A stretch of 64,000 nucleotides of DNA, from NCBI GenBank assembly GCA_034142505.1, contig JAWZDV010000052.1, positions 1 to 64,000 on the forward strand. The letters run 5' to 3'. The notes beneath the pieces are model-generated. The model worked only from the letters and a program-made list of their open reading frames with translations. It was not told where the DNA came from and did no database searches. The stretch comes from Hungatella_A sp034142505 (GTDB lineage: Bacteria > Bacillota > Clostridia > Lachnospirales > Lachnospiraceae). The position numbers and the translations under genes are program-made. Shown here piece by piece: positions 1-8,781 of the stretch (position 1 is the stretch's first letter; the number at the start of each line of letters is the position of its first letter).

Positions 1-210
1 ACAGTCTAAGCCCCTCCAGAAATCGACCAGCCAGAGCCCGCCCAGGGAGCCTTCCTCGCCAGGTATGGAATCTCGTGATTTCCCGGCAACGTTATTGGCG
101 GAAGGAAAAATGCAAAGAACAAAGCAGAGCAGGAAGACGTAAGTGATGCAGATGCACTCATACGCAGTGTCCGCCTCCCCCAGCCCCATTCTCCTCACGA
201 ACGAATGCAT
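1..210 (-). CDS. Partial membrane protein, N-terminal end only
   Basis: An open frame on the minus strand starts at ATG 210 and runs without a stop off the left edge (70 codons visible). An in-frame TGA lies eight codons upstream, so this is the first ATG. A GGAAGTGAG stretch just before it is only a fair ribosome site. Residues about 18-38 are strongly hydrophobic (YECICITYVFLLCFVLCIFP), suggesting one membrane segment or an uncleaved signal. No family was recognised from this fragment. It could be a chance frame, but the absence of stops, the start and the hydrophobic helix favour a real gene. Confidence 0.45.
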   Translation of the reverse strand, partial: MHSFVRRMGLGEADTAYECICITYVFLLCFVLCIFPSANNVAGKSRDSIPGEEGSLGGLWLVDFWRGLDC

Positions 211-561
211 CTCACTTCCCGCATTTTTCCCTCAAAACAATATTTTAAGAAAAAGTTATCATTATTATATATAGAAGAAACACATCCAATCACGTGCTAT
301 AACAGGGAAACAGGTAAGATTAATTCCCTATTATGGCATTTTTTAGGGTGATATAGTTTACATAAATTTATGCAAAGCCATAATTTCCAAAATTGGAAGA
401 TATAATTGTTAACAATGATGTAACAATTATGTAATGAGTTATTGTATAATAATTACTATATAACTACCTTAAATACAAGTTAAAACTATTAAAACTATAC
501 AACCAATCGCATTAATGTCAAATTTTGCGATGAAAAATATAACAAATGTTTCAAATCTGCA
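211..561. other. AT-rich intergenic region with three inverted repeats
   Basis: About 350 bases without a credible gene. The sequence is markedly more AT-rich than the rest of the window. Three near-perfect dyads sit close together: CATAAATTTATG at 361-372, TTCCAA-AA-TTGGAA at 385-398, and ATAATTGTTA-N9-TAACAATTAT at 402-430. None has a T-run typical of a terminator. They look more like protein-binding sites between the leftward gene and the hydrolase gene to the right. Confidence 0.5.
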
Positions 562-590
562 TTGACTTTTTTGGAAGCCGTCCATATAAT
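562..590 (+). promoter_or_regulatory. Vegetative (sigma-A) promoter of the SleB-like gene
   Basis: TTGACT at 562-567 and a perfect TATAAT at 585-590 are separated by exactly 17 bases. Transcription should start near 597, giving a leader of about 80 bases. That leader contains a short perfect hairpin, TGGGAG-GCTT-CTCCCA, at 618-633, followed by CTTTTG. Confidence 0.8.
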
Positions 591-679
591 TAGTGGCGCA
601 CCCTACAAAGAGGCAAATGGGAGGCTTCTCCCACTTTTGTCCAATTTTATAGCGAAAAAAGAAGAAAAGAGGAGTATGT

Positions 680-1537
680 ATGCTGACATTTCACTCATTT
701 CTTCAACGTGTGTACCACTTTGTGAAAAATATGGCGGTTCGTGTGACGAAACAGATGCACAGGAACGCGGCGGTATTGTCGACGGGATTTGCAGTACTGA
801 CAGTGGTGGCACTGACTTCGACCGGATTTGGCGGCGGCGGGAAATCCGCACTGACGGCATTTGCGGAGACATGGTCCGAGAATGAATCGGGGACCGATGA
901 GGACGTTGAAGAGATTGAAAACCTTACGGAAGCAAAAATACAAATTGATCTTACTGATTCGAGGCGGCAGGGACAGTTAGTTGTTGGCGAATTATTAGCC
1001 AGAGAAGTACAGCAGAAACAAGAGAGTCAGTTAGCAGCCCAGGCAGAGATTGAGAATGTAAGAAAAGAGATTCTGAAGGAAGCGGAAGCGAAAGCTTTGG
1101 CGGAAGCAGAGGAAGCGGCGAAAAAGGCAGAGGAGGAAGCCAGAAAGGCGTCCGCGGTGGTAGCTTACACCGAGCAGGACTATCAGGTGCTCCTTCGGAT
1201 TGTACAGGCCGAAGCCGGAATTTGTGATGACAAGGGTAAGATCCTGGTGGCCAATGTGATCTTAAACCGTGTGAAGAACGGGGAATTTCCCAACAACATC
1301 ACAGACGTCGTGTATCAGAAATCTCAGTTTTCTCCGGTATCTGACGGCTCTATCAATACAGTAAAGATATCAAGCCAGACCGTGGACTGTGTGAACCGGG
1401 CTTTAGCCGGTGAGGATTATTCAAACGGCGCCCTTTACTTTATGTACCGGGGCGGCTCCAGAGCAAGCGCAGTGAACTGGTTTGATGGGAGATTAACCTT
1501 TTTATTTCAACACGAAAGACATGAATTTTTTAAATAA
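680..1537 (+). CDS. SleB/CwlJ-type cell wall hydrolase, secreted
   Basis: A 285-residue protein with a basic N-terminus, a hydrophobic stretch near residues 30-45 acting as signal or anchor, and a long Glu/Ala/Lys-rich helical linker (about 85-155). The C-terminal Hydrolase_2 domain (about 165-280) has the characteristic LLRIVQAEAG start with its catalytic Glu, then ANVILNRV and FSPV. Family members cleave peptidoglycan as N-acetylmuramidases or lytic enzymes, often in spore cortex or vegetative wall turnover. The start at 680 is supported by AGAGGAG five bases upstream. The gene stands alone behind a strong promoter, so a vegetative wall role is plausible; a spore role cannot be excluded. 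Confidence 0.85.
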   Translation: MLTFHSFLQRVYHFVKNMAVRVTKQMHRNAAVLSTGFAVLTVVALTSTGFGGGGKSALTAFAETWSENESGTDEDVEEIENLTEAKIQIDLTDSRRQGQLVVGELLAREVQQKQESQLAAQAEIENVRKEILKEAEAKALAEAEEAAKKAEEEARKASAVVAYTEQDYQVLLRIVQAEAGICDDKGKILVANVILNRVKNGEFPNNITDVVYQKSQFSPVSDGSINTVKISSQTVDCVNRALAGEDYSNGALYFMYRGGSRASAVNWFDGRLTFLFQHERHEFFK

Positions 1538-1542
1538 AATGA

Positions 1543-1587
1543 TTGTAGAACATTTACCTTTGGGTGTATACTATACGGGAAGTATAC
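1543..1587 (+). promoter_or_regulatory. Promoter with overlapping palindromic operator
   Basis: TTGTAG (1543-1548) and TATACT (1567-1572) with an 18-base spacer form a sigma-A promoter. A perfect inverted repeat, GTATACT at 1566-1572 and AGTATAC at 1581-1587, separated by 8 bases, covers the -10 element and the likely start point. This placement is typical of a repressor operator. The cognate regulator is not identifiable here. Confidence 0.65.
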
Positions 1588-1606
1588 ATAGCAAAGGAGA
1601 CAGACC

Positions 1607-2071
1607 ATGATTTTTGACTTAAAAGCAAATTTGGAGTTTTACAGGAACCTTGGAATTGCAGGGCGTTATGCAAAGGCAGTGGATTTCCTGATGAATACGG
1701 ACCTGGAGAACTTAGAGGCAGGCAAGTATCTCATTGATGGGGACAATGTCTTTGCCAATGTAGTAGAATATACCACAATTCCGTGGGAAGAGGCAAAGTA
1801 CGAGGCACACAAGAACTACACCGATATTCAGTATGTGATCAAAGGCTCAGAGGTGATGACCTACGCGCCCATAGACCAGCTGAACGTGTCAGTTCCCTAC
1901 AATCCGGATAAGGATGCCGTGCTGTTTGACAATGCCAATCCGGGCTTACAGGTGGCGGTACATGCGGGAGAATATATGATCTTTCACCCATGGGATGGCC
2001 ATAAACCAAAGGCAGCTAACGGCGAGCCGGCCCCGATTAAAAAGGTGATTGTGAAAATCAAAGAGAATTAA
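1607..2071 (+). CDS. YhcH/YjgK/YiaL family sugar enzyme (DUF386)
   Basis: A 154-residue cupin-like protein of the YhcH/YjgK/YiaL/EbgC family. The family's putative metal-binding residues are visible in YEAHKNYTDIQYVIKG (Glu/His) and FHPWDGHKP near the C-terminus. Members occur in sialic acid, galactoside or uronate catabolic loci and are thought to act as sugar epimerases or anomerases. The length matches the family. AAGGAGA precedes the ATG. Its substrate is not shown by neighbours, although a pectinesterase gene lies 2 kb away. Confidence 0.9.
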   Translation: MIFDLKANLEFYRNLGIAGRYAKAVDFLMNTDLENLEAGKYLIDGDNVFANVVEYTTIPWEEAKYEAHKNYTDIQYVIKGSEVMTYAPIDQLNVSVPYNPDKDAVLFDNANPGLQVAVHAGEYMIFHPWDGHKPKAANGEPAPIKKVIVKIKEN

Positions 2072-2086
2072 AGAAGCAGCAGTGTC

Positions 2087-2136
2087 ATCAGGTATCCTTT
2101 CATGCATGTACAGATGGATGAAGGGGTACCTGATTT
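2087..2136 (+). terminator. Terminator after the YhcH-family gene
   Basis: ATCAGGTA...TACCTGAT forms the base of a long imperfect hairpin whose arms also pair CTTTCAT with ATGAAGG. A short T-run (GATTTTG) follows. It isolates the YhcH-family gene from the lipoprotein gene. Confidence 0.65.
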
Positions 2137-2175
2137 TGTGATGTAAGGCTTGGAGTAAGGTCTGGAGGTGGCGGG

Positions 2176-3972
2176 ATGAGAAGAAACTATCTGTTGTTGG
2201 CTGGATGTATGGTTTTGCTAAGTGCGTGTGCGTCTGCAGGGTCGGGGGATGCAGGGCAGACAGTGGGAGTGGAAGAATCTGGGGCGGCGGGCGAGTCTGG
2301 CGTCTCCGGACAGGAGCGGGACGGTGAGGTGCTGACCCGGAAAGAGATTGATACGATCTGCAGCCAGATATACAGTACGGTTTACCACTGTGGGGATGGG
2401 AGCCAGATTCTCATAGCCGGGATTTCCGGTTCCTACATAAACTTGAGGTACATGCCCCGGCCGCTTGACGACGGCAATTACAGCTTTTTCAGAAATTGGA
2501 CTCCTTCCTATGAGGTGACGGAGAAACCCGATGGATCGGTGGATATTCCCATCCATATCAATGATTCCGTAAAGGCCAGCTTTCTTGTGAATGTTGTGCC
2601 GTCGGTTCAATCCGGGATGCTTGAACTTGAAACGGCAGAACTCATGTTTATCAATCAGGAAGATACGAAGTTTCATCAAATGTATGAAGCGTTTGACAGC
2701 AAGGCACAGCGGGATTACCGGCTGTCGCTGAAACCAGACCTGAGCATGCCAAAAGACCAGCTGGCCGGATTTCTAAGGGCGTGTATCTATAATGGAAATT
2801 TCTATGTGCTGGATACTCTTTATGGACTGACACCGGCGGACAGCCAGGAGGAACGGTACAAATTAGAGCTTGCAGGCGCCATGGAGGGGGAAGCGGAACT
2901 TACTTACTCTGCAGCCAACCCCTACCTGCCGGAGATTTACTATGGTGAGAGCTGTGAGGAGTTTCCGCAGAGAGAAGTGCTTGAGTTTGTGGCGGAAGAT
3001 GTCCGGACAGGCGCGGGGCTGGAGGCGTCGGGAGCAGAGCGGCTGGAGCCAAATGCAGACTGGGAACATGTGTATCATTTACCTGGCTTTCAGGATCTTT
3101 ATGAATATGTCTATGAGGATGACCAGGTAACCGGTGTCTATCATTATGACTTAGACCAGGATGGCCTGCCGGAGATTTTGATACTGTTTCCCGGAGGTTC
3201 CATGGGGAATCATTTCTGGGAGGTCCTGCATTTAGATGCGTCAGGGGAGATTACAGCCACCAACTCCGGGGAAGGACTGGGGTCCGTATCGCTGTACCGC
3301 TATCAGGGGAATTATTTCTTTGTCAATGAAATTTACGATTATAACGACAGGGAATGGCTTGGCTGGGAGGTTCACGCCCTGGACAAAAACGACAACATGT
3401 ACATCGCAGACATTTACCGTGAACGGACGGGAGCGGAAATCGTATTTACCGATGAATATCAAAGATTGGACAGCAGCTATTATCTGGAATGGCAGCTGGA
3501 ACATTACATCGACAAATATAAGGCTTATGAGACCGAGGCGGTCGGACGAGAGATTGAAGCCGGTGAGGAGATCCAGAACCTGTTTGAACAGACCGGCTGG
3601 TTAAGCGGGACATACGGTGTGATGGATTTCAATAACGACGGCATTGACGACTGGACGAATGTTTACAAATTCTTCCCGAGCGGCCGCTATCCTTACTATT
3701 GTTGTTATGCGCTGGTGGATGGAAAGACAAAAGAACTTCTGGATTTTACCAAATTGGAGGACTTATCCTACAATCTGCGCTGCATGTTCCCATACAGCGC
3801 AGATGGAAAAAACTATGTGATCTGTCTCCTGAACGGATACGGTAACTATGTCTTCAAACTGGTGGAGCTCCAGGGAATGGAGCCGGTGGAAATCCAAAGC
3901 TGGCTGGCAGCCGTCAAAAACCGGGTGCTGGTCCACGCGCATGAGAATCATGGAGCGCGGCTGGGGATTTAA
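2176..3972 (+). CDS. Large surface lipoprotein with FG-GAP-like calcium loops
   Basis: A 598-residue protein with a lipoprotein signal: the lipobox LSAC places the lipidated Cys at residue 18, followed by a Gly/Ser/Ala-rich tether. The body has two acidic loops of the D-x-D/N-x-D-G kind, YDLDQDGLPEI (about residue 324) and MDFNNDGIDDW (about residue 485), as in VCBS/FG-GAP or dockerin-like calcium sites. No catalytic domain was recognised. GGAGG seven bases before ATG 2176 fixes the start. It converges with the pectinesterase gene, leaving only four bases between stop codons. Function is unknown; a surface sensor or binding protein is possible. Confidence 0.8.
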   Translation: MRRNYLLLAGCMVLLSACASAGSGDAGQTVGVEESGAAGESGVSGQERDGEVLTRKEIDTICSQIYSTVYHCGDGSQILIAGISGSYINLRYMPRPLDDGNYSFFRNWTPSYEVTEKPDGSVDIPIHINDSVKASFLVNVVPSVQSGMLELETAELMFINQEDTKFHQMYEAFDSKAQRDYRLSLKPDLSMPKDQLAGFLRACIYNGNFYVLDTLYGLTPADSQEERYKLELAGAMEGEAELTYSAANPYLPEIYYGESCEEFPQREVLEFVAEDVRTGAGLEASGAERLEPNADWEHVYHLPGFQDLYEYVYEDDQVTGVYHYDLDQDGLPEILILFPGGSMGNHFWEVLHLDASGEITATNSGEGLGSVSLYRYQGNYFFVNEIYDYNDREWLGWEVHALDKNDNMYIADIYRERTGAEIVFTDEYQRLDSSYYLEWQLEHYIDKYKAYETEAVGREIEAGEEIQNLFEQTGWLSGTYGVMDFNNDGIDDWTNVYKFFPSGRYPYYCCYALVDGKTKELLDFTKLEDLSYNLRCMFPYSADGKNYVICLLNGYGNYVFKLVELQGMEPVEIQSWLAAVKNRVLVHAHENHGARLGI

Positions 3973-3976
3973 TTAC

Positions 3977-4954
3977 TTAAAAGGGATTCCACCCATCCGA
4001 CCCGGAAAGCACCGCCTCTTTCGTATACGTATCGGCATCCCGCTTCGTCATCCGGTGTACCCAGCCGGGCCGTTTCGCCATGTCGCTGGACGGCCCGTAG
4101 CAGCCATACTCTCCATAAAACGCGCTGGTATGGGCGGCTTCCTTTCCCCAGTCGTCCCATCCTTCCTCGCAGATATGACGTCCGATATAACAGTCAATGA
4201 GAACCGTTTTTGCAAATTCCCGCCACGGCCGTCCCAGATAGGCGCTGTGGGGCGGGCAGTTGCTTACAAAGCGGCAGTTCTTCATCACATATCCATACTT
4301 CTGTCCCTCCGGGGTGGAGGCGGCAGTGACAAAACTGTTGATCTTCTTTCCAACGTCTTTGGAAAACAGTTCACATCCTTCAAAATAGGCCACGGCTCCG
4401 CCGAAGATGAAATCAATATCCCCTTCCATATAACAATTCTTATAATAATGTCTTCCCATCATCCTGGGTGCATTCTGTTTCGGCCCGGCAAACCCGTTGG
4501 GTTCAATCTCCCGGGGTGGGAGCGGCGCGGTAAACAGGGTGTCCTGTCCGCCCATAATGCGGCAGTTCCGAAATTGAATCCGGTCCCCATCCACATAGAG
4601 CGCCAGTGCCTGTCCGACATCCGTTCCTTTTCCGGCGCTGTTTTCAAAAGTCAGATTCTCTGCGGTAAAGTCATTGGCGTCAATCAGGCAGGAGTAGCTG
4701 CGGAAGGTCCCGCGTTTTCCGCCGTCAGGCATGTGCATGAGGGCGTAATTGTCATAGGTGAGAATGGTGTGTTCTTTTGATTCACCGATCAGAGTCACAT
4801 GGGGAATCTCCACGGTCAATCGTTCCCGGTAGATGCCGTTATGTATAAATAGCGTATGTTCTGCGCAGTGATCGGTGCTGCGGGAAGAAATATCCTGTAA
4901 AGCGGCGGTGATTGTCGTGTAGTCTCCGCTGCCATCTTTTGCGATGTGTATCAT
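3977..4954 (-). CDS. Pectinesterase (carbohydrate esterase family 8), cytoplasmic
   Basis: A 325-residue pectin methylesterase that removes methyl groups from homogalacturonan. The right-handed beta-helix family motifs are all present: GQALALYVDGDR, GGQDTLFT (Gln and first catalytic Asp), DIDFIFGG (second catalytic Asp) and YLGRPWREF (Arg). ATG 4954 is preferred over an upstream ATG at 4996 because AAAGGAGGGG lies immediately before it and the protein then begins MIHIAKDGSGDYTTI, the usual family start. There is no signal peptide, so it probably acts on imported oligogalacturonides. This implies a pectin-oligomer uptake system elsewhere. Confidence 0.93.
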   Translation of the reverse strand: MIHIAKDGSGDYTTITAALQDISSRSTDHCAEHTLFIHNGIYRERLTVEIPHVTLIGESKEHTILTYDNYALMHMPDGGKRGTFRSYSCLIDANDFTAENLTFENSAGKGTDVGQALALYVDGDRIQFRNCRIMGGQDTLFTAPLPPREIEPNGFAGPKQNAPRMMGRHYYKNCYMEGDIDFIFGGAVAYFEGCELFSKDVGKKINSFVTAASTPEGQKYGYVMKNCRFVSNCPPHSAYLGRPWREFAKTVLIDCYIGRHICEEGWDDWGKEAAHTSAFYGEYGCYGPSSDMAKRPGWVHRMTKRDADTYTKEAVLSGSDGWNPF

Positions 4955-4999
4955 AGGCCCCTCCTTTGTGTGAACTCTTCCGACTGTAGCTTTCATTAT

Positions 5000-5008
5000 A
5001 TTATAACA
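5000..5008 (-). promoter_or_regulatory. Extended -10 promoter of the pectinesterase gene
   Basis: On the minus strand the sequence reads TGTTATAAT, an extended -10 element, about 45 bases before the chosen ATG. No good -35 hexamer is seen at 17 bases, which is tolerable for extended -10 promoters. Confidence 0.45.
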
Positions 5009-5047
5009 CTATTTAAGCAAATAGAAAATTATTTGGCGAAAAATCTT

Positions 5048-5075
5048 CTTATTGTTTGTTGAATTCTGTCGATAT
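5048..5075 (+). promoter_or_regulatory. Sigma-28 (FliA) promoter of the first chemoreceptor
   Basis: CTTAT (5048-5052), 15 bases, then GTCGATAT (5068-5075). The same box spacing is found at fliD, flgM and both flagellins. Transcription would begin near 5082 and give an unusually long leader of about 178 bases before ATG 5260. Confidence 0.75.
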
Positions 5076-5259
5076 ATAGGATGCAGAGTGAAGTTGTTTT
5101 TTAAAATCGAATAACGTGGTAACTATCATAAAAAGAAGGAGGGCCGCATTGGAAGGGGAAGATTGACGGAGCCATATCTGTGAACGGAGATCGTAAAGAT
5201 CAGGATGGAAGCCGCCGGATTGTAAAGCAGAATACAAAATATAATCGAGAGGTTTAAGT

Positions 5260-6957
5260 ATGAAAAATTTAAAGATAGGGAAAAAGCTTTTTGTAACGTT
5301 TGCCATTATTTTGGCGATGTTTCTTGTTACGGTAGTCATATCCATGTTCGGATTGACCTATGGGGGAAGACAGTTTGCAGATTTCTATGAATACAGTTAT
5401 CCATTGTCCACGTCGACGATCGAGATTCGCAGATCCATACAGACAGCTGTCAAAGCGCTGGGACTCAGTATGCTGACAGAAGATGAGCAGCTGACGGACT
5501 CTTATATTAAAGAAGTAGATACACAGATGGCGGATGCGGAGGAAAGACTCAATTGGCTGCTGGGGATATACCGGGATGATGACACCAGAATCCGGGAGGC
5601 GCTCAGTTTACTGCAGCAGGCAGAGGATTACCGCCAGCAGGTTCAGCAACTGGCTGCCAATAATCAGAATAGTGAGGCGTCGGAGATTTTCTTCAACGAC
5701 TATGATCCGATCATATTGAAGATCCGCGATCTAATGACGGAAATCGACCAGAATACCACAGTTCTTGCCGATGAAACCTATTCGAGTTCCAACAGCGCGC
5801 AGAAAGGTGTCATCTTCTTGGCTGTCGTTGTCAGCATTCTGGCTGTTATCGTCACCGTAATCGTGGCAGTTTATCTGACGAAATTGATCAAAGAGCCAAT
5901 TGCCGAGATTGAGACAGTCGCCAAGGAGATGGCGGACGGCGTGTTAAGCGTAAAGCTGGAGTACGAAAGTAAAGATGAGCTTGGTTCCCTGGCAGACAGC
6001 ATGAGAATCATGACCCAGAGGATCAAGTATTATATGGATGAAATCTCAACGGCCATCGGCCAGCTGGCAGCTGGAGATTTGAACGTGGAAAAACGGGAAG
6101 CATTTCTGGGAGATTTTGAACCGGTGCAGCTGTCCATCAGGAAACTGGTGGCATCCCTCAACAGCACTCTGACCCAGATCAACCAGGCATCCGACCAGGT
6201 TGCCGCCGGTTCCGATCAGGTGTCCTCCGGTTCCCAGGCTTTGTCCCAGGGCGCTACGGAGCAGGCATCTTCTGTTGAAGAACTTGCTGCCACCATCAAT
6301 GAAATATCCAGGAAGGTGAATGATACGGCGGAGAATGCTCTGGAGGCCAGAGGACAGACTGCCCGTGCCGGAAGCGAGACAACCACCTGCAATGAACAGA
6401 TGCAGGAAATGATTGTCGCCATGGATGAGATTACCCAGAAGTCCAATGAGATTGGCAAGATTATTAAGACCATCGAGGACATTGCGTTCCAGACCAATAT
6501 TCTGGCACTCAATGCCGCAGTGGAAGCCGCCCGTGCCGGTGCGGCAGGAAAAGGATTTGCCGTGGTTGCGGATGAGGTTCGCAGTCTGGCAAGCAAGTCG
6601 GCGGAAGCCTCCAAGAATACATCCGTGCTGATTGAAGGCTCCATTCAGGCCGTGGAAAAAGGTACGAAGATTGTCAATGAGACAGCCGAATCACTGATGA
6701 AGGTGGTGGAGAGCGCCAAGAATATATCCGTCATTGTAGACAAGATTGCGGATGCTGCGGAAGAGCAGTCCAGCGCCATTAACCAGGTGACCCAGGGGGT
6801 TGACCAGATCTCAAGTGTGGTACAGACCAACTCAGCAACCGCGGAAGAATCCGCAGCTGCCAGCGAGGAGTTATCCGGACAGGCGCAGGTGCTGAAAGGC
6901 CTTGTAAGCCAGTTTAAGCTGAGAAGTATCGACGCGGCAGGCCAGGGGTCCATGTAG
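5260..6957 (+). CDS. Methyl-accepting chemotaxis protein (4HB sensor)
   Basis: A 565-residue transmembrane chemoreceptor. TM1 is at about residues 10-30 and TM2 at about 182-207, enclosing an all-helical extracytoplasmic domain of the four-helix-bundle type. A HAMP domain follows (LIKEPIAEIETVAKEMADG), then a second HAMP-like segment (AIGQLAAGDLNV). The kinase-control tip is EDIAFQTNILALNAAVEAAR, followed by the invariant GKGFAVVADEVRSLA. GAGAGG precedes ATG 5260. The ligand cannot be inferred. It is separated from the main flagellar locus but shares the sigma-28 promoter type, so it belongs to the motility regulon. Confidence 0.95.
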   Translation: MKNLKIGKKLFVTFAIILAMFLVTVVISMFGLTYGGRQFADFYEYSYPLSTSTIEIRRSIQTAVKALGLSMLTEDEQLTDSYIKEVDTQMADAEERLNWLLGIYRDDDTRIREALSLLQQAEDYRQQVQQLAANNQNSEASEIFFNDYDPIILKIRDLMTEIDQNTTVLADETYSSSNSAQKGVIFLAVVVSILAVIVTVIVAVYLTKLIKEPIAEIETVAKEMADGVLSVKLEYESKDELGSLADSMRIMTQRIKYYMDEISTAIGQLAAGDLNVEKREAFLGDFEPVQLSIRKLVASLNSTLTQINQASDQVAAGSDQVSSGSQALSQGATEQASSVEELAATINEISRKVNDTAENALEARGQTARAGSETTTCNEQMQEMIVAMDEITQKSNEIGKIIKTIEDIAFQTNILALNAAVEAARAGAAGKGFAVVADEVRSLASKSAEASKNTSVLIEGSIQAVEKGTKIVNETAESLMKVVESAKNISVIVDKIADAAEEQSSAINQVTQGVDQISSVVQTNSATAEESAAASEELSGQAQVLKGLVSQFKLRSIDAAGQGSM

Positions 6958-7001
6958 GGAGTCGGAATCTTGGATATTTGAAATAATTGGGTAATGTGGT
7001 A

Positions 7002-7030
7002 TTGACTTTTCTTTCACAAAGTGGGATAAT
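7002..7030 (+). promoter_or_regulatory. Sigma-A promoter of pckA
   Basis: TTGACT (7002-7007), a 17-base spacer and GATAAT (7025-7030). It lies 37 bases before the pckA start codon, and AAAGGAGG occurs within the short leader. Confidence 0.85.
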
Positions 7031-7066
7031 TGAATCAAATTTCGATTTATTAAAGGAGGATTTTAT

Positions 7067-8764
7067 ATGTCAACAAAAGCGTATTACCCAATTCATGAAA
7101 TTGGCGCAGGCAAACCTGGTTTTTCCAAAACCAGATCCATTATCGAAGCAGCTTTCTATGGCAACAACGTGGTGAAGATCAATACTTTAAAGGAAGCGTA
7201 CGAATTAGCGAAGAATTCTCCGGGTACAGTAGTAACTGACATGCCTGTTTATAGAGGTGAAGAATTTGGCCTTGAAAAAGACGCGAAAGTCCTTCTGTTC
7301 AACGATGGCGCTATCACCGGACGTTATGCAACCGCACGCCGTATCACCGGCGAGCCAGGAGTAAACACCGCGGCGCTTGATCTGGTAGCTATGGATGCCG
7401 TTTACGAATCCCGCTGGAAAACCATGTACCACGCAGAGGTATTCGTAGGACTTGATCCTGAATTTATGGTAAAAGCCCACTTACTGATCCCAGAGGGTGA
7501 GGAGAACATCATGTACAACTGGATGCTGAACTTCCAGTACATGTCTGACGAGTATGTAAAGATGTACAAGAACTCCGTACCGGTTGGCGAGGGCAAGGAA
7601 GCTGACATTTACATATTCTCCGATCCGCAGTGGAACGGTTCCGACCGTCCAAACGTATCTTTAGACTGCTTATCCGATCCGCAGAAGAAAACTCTGTGCT
7701 ATTTCAATACAGAGACTAACTGTGCATGTATCCTTGGTATGAGATACTTCGGCGAGCACAAGAAGGGCACACTGACCATGGCATGGGCCATTGCCAACCG
7801 TAACGGTTATGCATCCTGCCACGGCGGCCAGAAAGAGTACACACTGAAAGATGGCAGAAAGTATGTTGCATCGGTATACGGCCTGTCAGGTTCCGGTAAA
7901 TCGACTCTGACCCATGCAAAGCACGGCGGCAAGTACGATGTTAAGGTTCTTCATGACGATGCGTTCATCATCAACACAGATACCTGCGCATCGATCGCAT
8001 TGGAGCCAACTTATTTTGATAAGACAGCTGATTATCCTACCGGATGTGAGGACAACAAGTATCTTCTCACCGCTCAGAACTGCTCCGCAACTCTGGACGA
8101 AGACGGCAAACTGCAGCTGGTAACCGAGGATATCCGTAACGGCAACGGCCGTGCCATCAAGTCCAAATTATGGTCTCCAAACCGTGTGGACAAGATTGAC
8201 GAGCCGGTTAACGCAATCTTCTGGATTATGAAAGACCCAACCATTCCGCCGGTAGTGAAGCTGAAAGGTTCCTCCCTTGCATCTGTGATGGGCGCAACCC
8301 TGGCTACCAAGAGATCCTCCGCAGAGAGACTGGCTCCAGGCGTAGATCCTAACGCACTGGTTGTGGTACCTTACGCGAACCCATTCAGAACGTATCCTCT
8401 GGTCAATGACTATGAGAAGTTCAAAAAGCTGGTAGAAGAGAAGAATGTAGACTGCTACATCGTGAACACCGGCGATTTCATGGGCAAGAAAGTAAAACCG
8501 GCTGATACTCTGGGCATCCTGGAAGCGATCGTTGAGGGAAGCGCACAGTTCAAACAGTGGGGACCGTTCTCCGATATCGAGATCATGGAGTGGGAAGGAT
8601 TCGTACCGGATATGAACGACGCTGACTATGTTGACCAGTTAAAGGCAAGAATGACAGACCGTGTGAACTTTGTAAAGAACATGGAGACTGCAAAAGACGG
8701 TTATGACAAGCTTCCGGCTGACGCGCTGGCTGCTCTTGAGAAAGTTGTTAGTGAATTGAAGTAA
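7067..8764 (+). CDS. pckA: Phosphoenolpyruvate carboxykinase (ATP)
   Basis: A 565-residue ATP-type PEP carboxykinase interconverting oxaloacetate plus ATP and PEP plus CO2 plus ADP. In gut anaerobes the carboxylating direction is common for succinate or anaplerotic flux. The kinase-1a P-loop reads YGLSGSGKSTLTHA, and the metal-binding kinase-2 segment is VKVLHDDAFIIN, a diverged version of the usual GDDEHGW. It is slightly longer than the common 520-540 residues. Codon choice (GGT, CGT, AAC, CTG) resembles the major flagellin gene and suggests high expression. It stands alone between a strong promoter and a strong terminator. Confidence 0.95.
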   Translation: MSTKAYYPIHEIGAGKPGFSKTRSIIEAAFYGNNVVKINTLKEAYELAKNSPGTVVTDMPVYRGEEFGLEKDAKVLLFNDGAITGRYATARRITGEPGVNTAALDLVAMDAVYESRWKTMYHAEVFVGLDPEFMVKAHLLIPEGEENIMYNWMLNFQYMSDEYVKMYKNSVPVGEGKEADIYIFSDPQWNGSDRPNVSLDCLSDPQKKTLCYFNTETNCACILGMRYFGEHKKGTLTMAWAIANRNGYASCHGGQKEYTLKDGRKYVASVYGLSGSGKSTLTHAKHGGKYDVKVLHDDAFIINTDTCASIALEPTYFDKTADYPTGCEDNKYLLTAQNCSATLDEDGKLQLVTEDIRNGNGRAIKSKLWSPNRVDKIDEPVNAIFWIMKDPTIPPVVKLKGSSLASVMGATLATKRSSAERLAPGVDPNALVVVPYANPFRTYPLVNDYEKFKKLVEEKNVDCYIVNTGDFMGKKVKPADTLGILEAIVEGSAQFKQWGPFSDIEIMEWEGFVPDMNDADYVDQLKARMTDRVNFVKNMETAKDGYDKLPADALAALEKVVSELK

Positions 8765-8781
8765 TTCTTATGATATACTTG

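Noticed and set aside
562..885. 107-codon frame overlapping the SleB-like gene
   Set aside because: It begins inside the promoter and uses a different frame from the clear hydrolase; the product looks random.
3848..4780. 310-codon plus-strand open frame
   Set aside because: It is antisense to the pectinesterase gene, which carries all its catalytic motifs.
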